Below, piece by piece: positions 1-5,269 of a stretch of DNA of 7,914 nucleotides (position 1 is the stretch's first letter; the number at the start of each line of letters is the position of its first letter). Made by a program: the position numbers and the translations under genes. A model generated the notes under the pieces. That model made no database searches. It was not told where the DNA came from and saw nothing but the letters and a program-made list of their open reading frames with translations. This stretch comes from Lachnospiraceae bacterium (GTDB lineage: Bacteria > Bacillota > Clostridia > Lachnospirales > Lachnospiraceae), in contig JAJBTR010000365.1 in assembly GCA_020860745.1 (NCBI GenBank), forward strand, positions 1-7,914, read 5' to 3'.

Positions 1-207
1 CAAAAAGAAAGTTCAGTTCGAATGGAGTTGGGATTTGGCAGATTTCTAACGCTGAGGAAGATGAACGTTTTTTCGAAAAACAGCCTTCAAGAGCAAAAAT
101 CCATTAGCAAAATGACCGTTTTTCTAATGGGAATCGCTTCTGAAAATAGACCGGACACCTTGACCGGATCGCAAAAAACCGCGTAAAATCAAGGAAAATT
201 CATAAAA
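1..207. other. non-coding DNA upstream of tRNA
   Basis: No convincing coding frame was found on either strand. The stretch holds two of the TTTCTAA motifs (43-49 and 121-127). It also holds an inverted repeat in which CCATTAG (101-107) faces CTAATGG (124-130); the pairing continues into AAAA/TTTT with one mismatch, giving a stem of about 12 positions around a short loop. A short direct repeat, GACCGGA, occurs at about 150 and 163. No clear -35/-10 pair for the tRNA was recognised. Confidence 0.5.
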
Positions 208-284
208 GTCTGCGTAGCTCAGTTGGATAGAGCGACCGCCTCCTAAGCGGTAGGTCGGGTGTTCGAGTCACCTCGCGGACGCCA
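208..284 (+). tRNA. tRNA-Arg (anticodon CCT)
   Basis: A full cloverleaf can be drawn. The acceptor stem pairs 208-214 with 274-280 (seven pairs, one G-T). The D stem pairs GCTC 217-220 with GAGC 230-233, and the anticodon stem pairs ACCGC 235-239 with GCGGT 247-251. The anticodon loop is CTCCTAA, with anticodon CCT at 242-244, which reads AGG. The T stem pairs 257-261 with 269-273 around loop TTCGAGT. The discriminator is G281 and the CCA end is encoded (282-284). tRNA-Arg genes are common integration targets, but no second copy of its 3' end was seen in the window. Confidence 0.97.
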
Positions 285-294
285 GCGCATTATC

Positions 295-330
295 GTGGAA
301 GATTTTACGAAGTCTTCCGCTTTCTTTGTC
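295..330 (+). terminator. intrinsic terminator of tRNA-Arg
   Basis: Bases 295-302 (GTGGAAGA) pair with 313-320 (TCTTCCGC): eight pairs including one T-G, around a 10-base loop. A T-rich tail (TTTCTTTGTC) follows. It begins 10 bases after the CCA end, the expected place for the tRNA transcript to stop. Confidence 0.8.
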
Positions 331-642
331 TAAAAAAATCCACTTGAATGGATGAAAGGCTAAAAAAATGGGCCTTTTTTCTAATGGCCAAAATCGATGA
401 AAATCGGGAATCTGCTAAAACTGGCGGGTGTTTCCGTGTTTCTGAATGTATTTGGGTGTTCATCTGTTTAAAAACGGACGAATTTTCATGAAAATGGATG
501 ACGGAAGCTTTGATTCCGAAATACTCTTTACAGTGCTCAAAGAAGCACTTTTCTAAAAGCGTTAGAAAATCAGAAGGCGGAATTTTAGATTTCTAAAAAC
601 ATCAGCCTGGATTAGAAACAATTGAATATCGATACCTTACAT
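331..642. other. non-coding stretch between tRNA and terminator
   Basis: No supported gene lies here. AAAGGC (355-360) faces GCCTTT (372-377) and runs into a T tract, a weak terminator-like hairpin. A 36-codon plus-strand frame (446-556) and a 54-codon minus-strand frame (about 304-462) are open, but neither has a ribosome binding site or a recognisable product. Five of the seven TTTCTAA motifs lie here. The strong terminator at the right end suggests that some transcript crosses or starts in this stretch, possibly a small RNA, but no promoter was identified. Confidence 0.4.
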
Positions 643-680
643 AGCCCCGTGGTGACCAACATTCATCACGGGGCTTTTGT
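643..680 (+). terminator. strong intrinsic terminator without an obvious gene
   Basis: Bases 643-655 pair with 663-675 in 13 consecutive positions (one G-T) around a 7-base loop. The stem contains GCCCCGTG/CACGGGGC, and TTTT follows. The nearest upstream plus-strand gene is the tRNA, which already has its own terminator, so this one must serve an unseen transcript or a deleted gene. Confidence 0.85.
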
Positions 681-708
681 CGTCTCCGGGGATTTCCGGC
701 GATGGATT

Positions 709-776
709 AGGAGGAGGTGAACTTTAGGGCCGTTCTTTCGAGTAGAGAAAAATACCAATTATTTATACGAATATAA
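709..776 (+). other. orphan Shine-Dalgarno and 19-codon frame
   Basis: AGGAGGAGG at 709-717 is a near-ideal ribosome binding site, but no ATG follows at a usable distance. The only start is a GTG at 717, which overlaps the site and opens 19 codons (protein begins MNFRAVLSS) before TAA at 774. The spacing is too short for efficient initiation from that GTG. The likeliest reading is the 5' leader of a gene whose body has been deleted. A leader peptide for the structured region that follows is the alternative. Confidence 0.3.
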
Positions 777-803
777 GAAACTTTTGTGAAACTGAAGAAA
801 GAT

Positions 804-916
804 AACTCGTGTACCTAAAATATAGTACTCGAAGTACTCGAACTGGGGCAAAAACCAGTTGGAGTAGTACGAGAGTTAACGGTGTGCTGACATACCTGCC
901 GATTTACAAGGCGGGT
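804..916 (+). promoter_or_regulatory. structured leader ahead of flavodoxin
   Basis: Three hairpins are visible. The first pairs 828-846 with 855-873 at 16 of 19 positions, with loop GGCAAAAA; its 5' arm contains the tandem repeat AGTACTCGA AGTACTCGA (824-841). The second pairs GGTGTG 881-886 with CATACC 891-896. The third pairs ACCTGCC 894-900 with GGCGGGT 910-916. The second and third share bases 894-896, so they cannot both form fully. An alternative partner for the 3' arm of the first hairpin is AACTC/GTAC at 804-814. This could be a cis-acting RNA or overlapping protein operators. It lacks the T-box AGGGTGG signature and matches no riboswitch class that I recognise. Confidence 0.4.
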
Positions 917-921
917 TTGAA

Positions 922-936
922 TGATAACGATAATGA
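922..936 (+). promoter_or_regulatory. Fur-like operator candidate
   Basis: TGATAACGATAATGA matches the Firmicute Fur 7-1-7 consensus TGATAATNATTATCA at 11 of 14 defined positions and lies 37 bases before the flavodoxin start. Iron-repressed flavodoxin expression is well known, since flavodoxin replaces ferredoxin under iron limitation, so the placement makes sense. The AT-rich background makes a chance match quite possible. An 18-codon frame (921-977) overlaps it and ends in ATGA with the flavodoxin start, possibly by chance. Confidence 0.3.
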
Positions 937-973
937 CTAAGAAACAAAATCTGCAAGCAAGAGGTATCAATCC

Positions 974-1429
974 ATGAAGACATTTATCGCATATTTTTCA
1001 CTTTCCGGAGTGACAAAAGCGGCAGCGGAGAGAATACAGTCTCTGGCGGGCGGCGACCTTTTTGAAATCAAAGAGAAAAAGAATTACGGCAGCTATGCAA
1101 AAGCCATTGCCATCGGCGGCAAGGAGATTGCGACCAGAGAACTGCCGGAGATAATCACTCACGTAGAAAATTTTGATTCTTATGACCGAATTCTGCTCGG
1201 GTTCCCAGTCTGGTATGGTACCTTCCCGCGACTGATTCTTACATTTGCCGCTGAGTAAGATTTTTCCGGAAAAGAGGTTGCTGTCTTCTGCACCAGCGGT
1301 TCGTCAGGCCCGGAAAAGTCTCGGAAAACGGTTGCCGAGATTTGTAAAGGTGCAAAAGTTGGCTCTGCCATCCGCATCAGTGATCAGAGTGACGATGAGA
1401 TAAAGGCGTGGCTGGGCATCCGGAAATGA
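974..1429 (+). pseudogene. short-chain flavodoxin with in-frame stop
   Basis: Flavodoxins are FMN-binding one-electron carriers in the cytoplasm. The frame runs 151 codons from ATG 974 to TGA 1427, the usual length for a short-chain flavodoxin, but codon 95 (1256-1258) is TAA. The N-terminal part has the FMN phosphate loop (SLSGVT, residues 9-14) and the FPVWYGTFP loop (77-85), whose Trp normally stacks on the flavin. After the stop the same frame continues with the next flavin-binding loop (FCTSGSSG, about 105-112) and the C-terminal helix. The AGAGG site (960-964) supports the start. Family members usually have Tyr at this point, so one base change from TAT or TAC would explain the stop. 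The 94-residue product would lack part of the flavin site; a pseudogene is likeliest, a sequencing error possible. Confidence 0.9.
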
Positions 1430-1651
1430 TGAGAAAATCTTATGGTTGTTACACCGAAAAAAATCGGAATTTTTGTTGATTTTTAAAGGGATATTACCGC
1501 TTTTCACTAAGGGGCAAGCAATGCCAGGAGGCGCACAAATGCTTCTGGCGGCATGTTGGGGAATCCCCAAACCCCTGAGAACATCACCTTTGGTGATGGG
1601 TGGCGCGTTGCTTTTTAATCGGCATAATTTCTTGGCAAGAAAAAAATAATT
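1430..1651. other. oriT-like inverted-repeat region
   Basis: No gene is supported here. At 1556-1570 there is a perfect 7-1-7 inverted repeat, TTGGGGAATCCCCAA, followed by ACCCC. CATCACC (1582-1588) and GGTGATG (1592-1598) form a perfect hairpin with a TTT loop. ATGCC and GGCAT face each other at about 1521 and 1550. The string GGGTGGCGCGTTGCTTTT follows. From memory, this arrangement resembles the leader in front of the mobC and relaxase genes of clostridial Tn1549-type elements, where transfer starts. Here it leads instead into an unrelated 293-codon gene. A short CCGA/TCGG stem with a T-rich tail (1454-1474) could weakly terminate flavodoxin transcription. The oriT call is inference. Confidence 0.4.
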
Positions 1652-2533
1652 ATGGACAAAAAATTATTTGAGGGAGATATTCGCTATCAAATTGTACATG
1701 TCAGCATATCTCCGTTTAAGCCGCATGCATCTTACTCAAAATCATTGCGGATTGTTTATTTTGATGGCGATTATAAACTGAAAGTTGCATATCCGTGTTA
1801 CAAAGATGGCGGAGAAATCAAGTGTGATTATATTATGAAAAGCGGAAAAATCACCAACGACTTGCCGACTATACGTTATAAAGTTCTGCGTTCTGAGGAT
1901 TTACATGTTTTTGAGGATAACTGGGTATGGATAACAGCCGAGTTTTTATGTGAGAAATATATAGATGAAATTCATACTACTGTACATCCTGCCTTAAAAC
2001 TTTGCACCAGAAAAATCTTTTATGATGGGCAGACATATGTTACCTTATTTATTCCGCAGGCGGATCATATTAATCCTGCAGTTTTCAGAAAAGTTATACA
2101 GCGATTCCGAAGAGGTACTCACCTGAGCACGATTGAGGAGGAATATTTTTTCTTCCTCGAACATGGAAAAGACGAATACATGCGAAAGTATGTATGGAAT
2201 ATACCGGATGAAGCTGATGAAGAAATCACGCAGTTTGTTTCAAAATCAACTGGCTATGATATCCGATTTGAATGTGAGACGGGAAACGCCAATCCAAAAA
2301 CATTTGATTTTATTCGAGTGAGGATACCGATTCCGACAAAGCAAACACGGCCTGACAGAAAAGAATATATTACTGCAAACTCAAAAAAGTTTATTGACTA
2401 TACGCTTCTCCAGATCAAGAAAAATCGTCACTTTCAAAATTTTGGAGTGCCGATTGAATATTTAAGGCCATCCAGAATTACGATTACAGGAAGCTCGGAA
2501 TTGGAATTTTTGTTTGAACTGAAAAGCATTTGA
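1652..2533 (+). CDS. unrecognised 293-aa protein, first gene of cassette
   Basis: I do not recognise this family. The protein has no signal peptide and no membrane segment, so a cytoplasmic location is likely. The first 140 residues look rich in beta strands, with alternating aromatic and charged residues and repeated Tyr, Phe and Trp. Residues about 185-193 form an acidic patch (PDEADEE). The last 90 residues are basic and again strand-like. A two-domain beta-rich structure is a guess. The start is the first ATG after an in-frame TAA at 1625, but no strong Shine-Dalgarno precedes it. Three small genes follow on the same strand, then a terminator. Base composition looks more AT-rich than the flanking flavodoxin and relaxase, consistent with separate acquisition. 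Confidence 0.8.
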   Translation: MDKKLFEGDIRYQIVHVSISPFKPHASYSKSLRIVYFDGDYKLKVAYPCYKDGGEIKCDYIMKSGKITNDLPTIRYKVLRSEDLHVFEDNWVWITAEFLCEKYIDEIHTTVHPALKLCTRKIFYDGQTYVTLFIPQADHINPAVFRKVIQRFRRGTHLSTIEEEYFFFLEHGKDEYMRKYVWNIPDEADEEITQFVSKSTGYDIRFECETGNANPKTFDFIRVRIPIPTKQTRPDRKEYITANSKKFIDYTLLQIKKNRHFQNFGVPIEYLRPSRITITGSSELEFLFELKSI

Positions 2534-2596
2534 ATCAATACTATCAGAAGTTGTTGTGTTTGAATCTCACGATCAGAAGATACCGTTTACGATATC

Positions 2597-2890
2597 ATGA
2601 GTAAAGATGAAAAATTGACGGTAATGGATTATGAGGAACTGGCTAATTTGCTAATTCCTCTATACCGGATGAAGGAGATCCTTATGGACGCATATGAAGT
2701 TGTCGAAAGAATACGGAAAGGCAAAATCAAGGATGATGATGAATGGTTGCAGCTTAGAGATGATATCATGCAATTTTTGAAAGAGGATCATCCAGAAGAA
2801 GAAAAGAGATGCTTTCGGCCTTTCGGTTATTTAGAGGTTGTCACAATGGTCTGCGACGGTATAGAAAAACGTCGTAATGGTGAAATGTAA
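2597..2890 (+). CDS. unrecognised acidic helical 97-aa protein
   Basis: This is a small soluble protein rich in Glu, Asp, Lys and Met, mostly predicted helix by eye. It runs in three stretches: residues about 10-45 with regular hydrophobic spacing, an acidic linker (KDDDEW, about 45-50), and a second helix to about residue 65. A short conserved-looking PFGYLEV segment lies near residue 75, and a cysteine lies on either side of it. No catalytic motif is seen. It starts 63 bases after the preceding gene, and no good ribosome binding site precedes this ATG, so the start is uncertain; the next in-frame ATG (Met10) is equally weak. The shape would suit an adaptor, immunity or regulatory partner of the larger gene, but that is only inference from position. 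Confidence 0.7.
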   Translation: MSKDEKLTVMDYEELANLLIPLYRMKEILMDAYEVVERIRKGKIKDDDEWLQLRDDIMQFLKEDHPEEEKRCFRPFGYLEVVTMVCDGIEKRRNGEM

Positions 2891-2929
2891 AAATTGAAAA
2901 AAATTATAAGCAGGTAATGAGGCATTGAT

Positions 2930-3100
2930 ATGACGTTGGAAGAAAAGAAAGAAGAATTTTTTTACTGGACCACTAATAGAGATTGGTGGGAACGGAAAGA
3001 AAATGGAAGTAGGGTAATTAAACCAGACGCTCCCAAAGAGTCGCAGGAAAGTTACAAACACTATCTGGAACAAATAAGCAGCGAACGTGGTATTGAATGA
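2930..3100 (+). CDS. unrecognised 56-aa small protein
   Basis: A 56-codon frame with a TGAGG ribosome binding site at 2918-2922, seven bases before the ATG. The protein is highly charged, with a Lys/Glu-rich N-terminal helix (residues 3-9), an aromatic cluster (FFYWTTNRDWW, about 10-20) and a Pro-Lys-Glu-Ser segment leading into a C-terminal helix. No membrane segment or known motif is present. It lies 39 bases after the 97-aa gene and 29 bases before the next one, so all are probably co-transcribed. The good ribosome binding site and tight packing argue that it is real despite its size. Function unknown. Confidence 0.65.
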   Translation: MTLEEKKEEFFYWTTNRDWWERKENGSRVIKPDAPKESQESYKHYLEQISSERGIE

Positions 3101-3129
3101 CATGGTAATATTAAATCGGAGATGTTCTA

Positions 3130-3279
3130 ATGGCTGATATAACATACGAATCAATTTGCAAAAAGCTGGGTTTTGATGTGGATACCTATGTCTCTCCAAT
3201 AGGTGATACAGAGGACGACGGTATAGATGATCCCTTGAGACGGGAATTTATTTCTGTAAATATATCAGATCTTCTATGA
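3130..3279 (+). CDS. unrecognised 49-aa small protein, last gene of cassette
   Basis: A 49-codon frame starts at ATG 3130 with GGAG at 3118-3121, eight bases upstream. The protein has a short helix with one cysteine (YESICKKLGF, residues 6-15), then an acidic loop (GDTEDDGIDD, about 25-34) and a short hydrophobic end. It is too small and too acidic for a DNA-binding domain, and no metal site is obvious; the acidic loop could bind a cation or a basic partner, which is speculation. It is the last gene before the terminator at 3289. Placement, ribosome binding site and the terminator right behind support it as a real gene. Confidence 0.65.
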   Translation: MADITYESICKKLGFDVDTYVSPIGDTEDDGIDDPLRREFISVNISDLL

Positions 3280-3288
3280 TAAGTTGAT

Positions 3289-3322
3289 GGGACAGGCGGA
3301 TATTTCTCCGACCTGCCCCTTT
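3289..3322 (+). terminator. intrinsic terminator of four-gene cassette
   Basis: GGG 3289-3291, CAGG 3293-3296 and CGGA 3297-3300 pair with TCCG 3307-3310, CCTG 3312-3315 and CCC 3317-3319. One base is bulged and one A-C mismatch is present; the loop is TATTTC and TTT follows. It lies 10 bases after the stop of the last small gene. On the minus strand, where it follows the Gly/Pro-rich gene, no T run is present, so it should work mainly for the plus-strand operon. Confidence 0.75.
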
Positions 3323-3326
3323 ACTA

Positions 3327-3575
3327 TTATAAAAGTGATGCAATACCAACGACTAAAAGCGCTATAACACCTCCGGCACTCAATACATACATGAGACATC
3401 CCGGCATACAGCATCCTCTGCGATAGCCACCCCATCCGCGATGTGGTGGCGGTGGAGGGGGCATTCCTGGTCCGCCATGCATCCCGCCCGGTCCTCCGGG
3501 TCTGCCTCCGGGGCCTCCCATACCTGGTCCGCCCATACCGGGACCTCCATGGCCTCCTCCTGATCTTCCTGGCAT
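3327..3575 (-). CDS. Gly/Pro-rich small membrane protein
   Basis: An 82-residue protein in two parts. Residues 1 to about 45 are a low-complexity tail of Gly, Pro and Met with repeated GGPGM units, ending in a run of six prolines. After a basic stretch (HRGWGGYRRG) come three cysteines (CCMPGC) and one C-terminal hydrophobic segment of about 22 residues (LMYVLSAGGVIALLVVGIA), which should anchor it in the membrane. Two ATGs occur (3581 and 3575). The GGAGG site (3583-3587) is one base from the first and seven from the second, so 3575 is the likely start. Similar Gly-rich tail-anchored small proteins occur in Clostridia, with unknown role; the cysteines beside the membrane could be acylated or form disulfides. 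Frames on the other strand here are compositional shadows. Confidence 0.75.
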   Translation of the reverse strand: MPGRSGGGHGGPGMGGPGMGGPGGRPGGPGGMHGGPGMPPPPPPHRGWGGYRRGCCMPGCLMYVLSAGGVIALLVVGIASLL

Positions 3576-3627
3576 ATTCATACCTCCTCGTATTGTGTAT
3601 TATTTCTGTTCTTAATCGGCTATTAAT

Positions 3628-3656
3628 ATTGTGGACGACAGTAGGAAAAATGTCAA
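3628..3656 (-). promoter_or_regulatory. sigma-A-type promoter for Gly/Pro-rich gene
   Basis: Reading the minus strand, a perfect -35 TTGACA lies at 3656-3651, then a 17-base spacer, then CACAAT (3633-3628) as a -10 matching four of six positions. Transcription would begin near 3621, leaving a leader of about 45 bases to the ATG at 3575. It is the best promoter match noticed in the window. Confidence 0.55.
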
Positions 3657-3706
3657 GACAGGATACAAATATTGTAAATTGCAAAGGACAGGTATGAGTA
3701 TTTATT

Positions 3707-5025
3707 TTATAAATTATTCTGTATAAGTTTGTCTCTTTTCGTGTCTTTATCGCGGTCTATATCTAAGATTGTATCGATTGTCTTTCTGACAATGAGCAGA
3801 TCCTGCATCTCTCGGCGAGCTGCACGATATTCCGAGTATGCTTTCTTCTTCCCACTCAGTACTTCTGCATATTCCTGATTTAATTCTTTAATTGACGGTA
3901 TCCGAGATTTTTGCTTCCCGTTTGCCCCGGTGACAGTATCCACATCTTTCAACTGATCAAATGCTGTTTTTGCAGCCTTGTGAATTGTAATTTCCTCCCG
4001 GTGTTCTTCCAGAAATTTTCTGCTGTATCCGGATTTTTTATATGCCGCGAAGGTGTCTCTCGTCCGGGAATAATTAAAAATATGCTTTTTTAGCGCGGCG
4101 ATCTCTGTCAGTCGCTTTTCTGCTGATTTGATGGTATCAGAGAGTTCATCAAAGCGTGCAACTGCGGCATCAGCCTTTGCTGACAATTCCTCATAGGTGG
4201 CGATGTCATGTTCTTTAATGAAACAGACCGCCTCTGCCATCTGTTTTAAATTGAATGTCTTCGCCCACCGTGCGTAGCCTTCCCCTTTTCCTTCATCAAT
4301 CTTCGCCTGCACATCGATTAAAAGCTGCAAGCGTGGCGGGGTAGGAGAGAAGAACTTGCCTTTTCGATGCTTTTTCGGTTGGTGTTTTCGTTCCCCGGCA
4401 ATAGCAGCACGGATTTCTTTTTCGGAGTAGCCGTTACCCAGAGAGCGCAGTCGGATGAAACGTTGCTGGCCTTTCCCTTTCAGGGCTGTATTTTTTCCGC
4501 GTTTTACTTCATATCCGGCATCTTCCAGCAGACGCAGAAAAGACTCAAAATCTTTTGGTTTTTGTAAAAGCGCCTGGTCGATGGATTCGCAAATGATGTT
4601 CCGGAACGTGGGTTCTGCCGGATAGTCTGTCCTTTTTTGCCGATCCCGGTAAGGTCTGGCTTCGATAATGGAAAGTCCATGCTCTACGCAGAGCCGGTCA
4701 CTGATCTTCTGGACAGCGAGATAGGAGAGGAAGAAGTTACGGAACTTTTTGCTTCCTCCGGGCTTATCTCTCCGGGCTTAAATGATTGCCGGATATGATA
4801 GGCAATAACATCATTTTTCTGTTGCCGTCCGGTTGTAATTTCATACTTTCGCTTAGATAACATGAAATCCTCATCAACTGTGAACGGGTCACATTCATAG
4901 GCGGTAACAAGTTCCCCTTTTTGTGTTTTCTCTGGGTTTTTCGCATAATCTGTCCGGTCGTTGAGGGACTGCGTAATGGTCCATCCTTTGTTGATATGAA
5001 GCGGCATCAGCCTCGTTGTTGCAAT
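3707..5025 (-). pseudogene. Tn1549-type MOB relaxase, internally deleted and frameshifted
   Basis: Relaxases of this clostridial conjugative-element group nick oriT through a Tyr and a histidine (HUH) metal site and lead the strand into the recipient. The N-terminal part, from about 5025 down to 4750, has the family opening (TTRLMPLHI), a DY beside NPEKT that probably carries the catalytic Tyr, and SFKPGEISPEEA. The sequence then jumps, out of frame, at about 4745-4752 to KFRNFF and stays open to TAA at 3707. From memory, the segment normally between these points is about 44 residues and carries the HxHxH motif; none of it is present. The C-terminal 350 residues are otherwise typical (GKGEGYARWAKTFNLKQMA, later coiled-coil). 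The usual ATG before ATTRLM reads ATT (5025-5023), with GGGG upstream; ATG 5007 is an alternative start. Confidence 0.88.
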
Positions 5026-5080
5026 GGTTTCATCCCCTTTCTTGCAAAATATGTATTTGGTGTGATTTTTCTCAGCACAA

Positions 5081-5106
5081 TAAAAGCCGTCCGAAGACGG
5101 CTTTTA
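5081..5106. terminator. bidirectional intrinsic terminator
   Basis: TAAAAGCCGTC (5081-5091) and GACGGCTTTTA (5096-5106) form a perfect 11-bp stem with loop CGAA, giving a T run on both strands. It separates the relaxase remnant from the minus-strand DNA upstream, so relaxase transcription would have to start in the 55 bases between the hairpin and 5025, or read through. Confidence 0.85.
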
Positions 5107-5167
5107 CGTAGACTGTTTATAATCAGTTTTCGTTTCGACAAACGCGTTTGACCAACATTTTAAACGC

Positions 5168-5209
5168 TTAAAATGGAATAGGCGGTCCATACCTTGAACC
5201 AAGTTCCAT
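5168..5209 (-). CDS. 13-codon micro-ORF with strong RBS
   Basis: The minus strand has GGAGGTGATGAC, an excellent ribosome binding site, seven bases from GGAGG to an ATG at 5209. The frame is only 13 codons: MELGSRYGPPIPF. It is flanked by intrinsic terminators on both sides (5231-5269 upstream, 5081-5106 downstream). It could be a leader peptide for an attenuation device ahead of the mobilization genes, a genuine micro-peptide, or the 5' end of a gene that has since been frameshifted: an overlapping frame stays open down to TAA at 5104-5106, right at the second hairpin. I do not recognise the peptide. Confidence 0.4.
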   Translation of the reverse strand: MELGSRYGPPIPF

Positions 5210-5230
5210 GTCATCACCTCCGATCATGGT

Positions 5231-5269
5231 AAAATAAAAAAGCCCGTGCGGTGATGGATTGCACAGGCT
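5231..5269 (-). terminator. minus-strand intrinsic terminator
   Basis: On the minus strand AGCCTGTGC (5269-5261) pairs with GCACGGGCT (5249-5241), nine pairs with one T-G, around an 11-base loop, followed by TTTTTTATTTT. It lies upstream of the micro-ORF ribosome binding site, so it could act as an attenuator or simply end transcription from the DUF4176 side. Confidence 0.75.

Larger units (their letters stand above)
43..618. repeat. dispersed TTTCTAA motif family
   Basis: The heptamer TTTCTAA occurs on the plus strand at 43-49, 121-127, 378-384, 550-556 and 590-596. It occurs on the minus strand (seen as TTAGAAA) at 562-568 and 612-618. An 11-base version, TTTCTAACGCT, is present at 43-53 and inverted at 558-568, on opposite sides of the tRNA. 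Copies at 549-556 and 562-569 form a perfect 8-bp hairpin with loop AAGCG. By eye, the rest of the window has only one further copy (7851-7857, inside the aldo/keto reductase gene). Function is unknown; a protein-binding array or remnants of a small dispersed repeat are possible. Confidence 0.5.

Noticed and set aside
208..284. tRNA-Arg as an occupied attachment site
   Set aside because: No second copy of the tRNA 3' end and no integrase gene were found in the window, so integration here cannot be supported.
446..556. 36-codon plus-strand frame before the orphan terminator
   Set aside because: No ribosome binding site, no recognisable product, and its end overlaps a TTTCTAA motif.
1446..1649. 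67-codon plus-strand frame
   Set aside because: No ribosome binding site, odd composition, and it runs through the inverted repeats of the oriT-like region.
3443..3697. Plus-strand frame opposite the Gly/Pro-rich gene, and the Arg-rich minus-strand frame at 3274-3684
   Set aside because: Shadows of the repetitive coding sequence; the Gly/Pro frame has the promoter, ribosome binding site and membrane helix.
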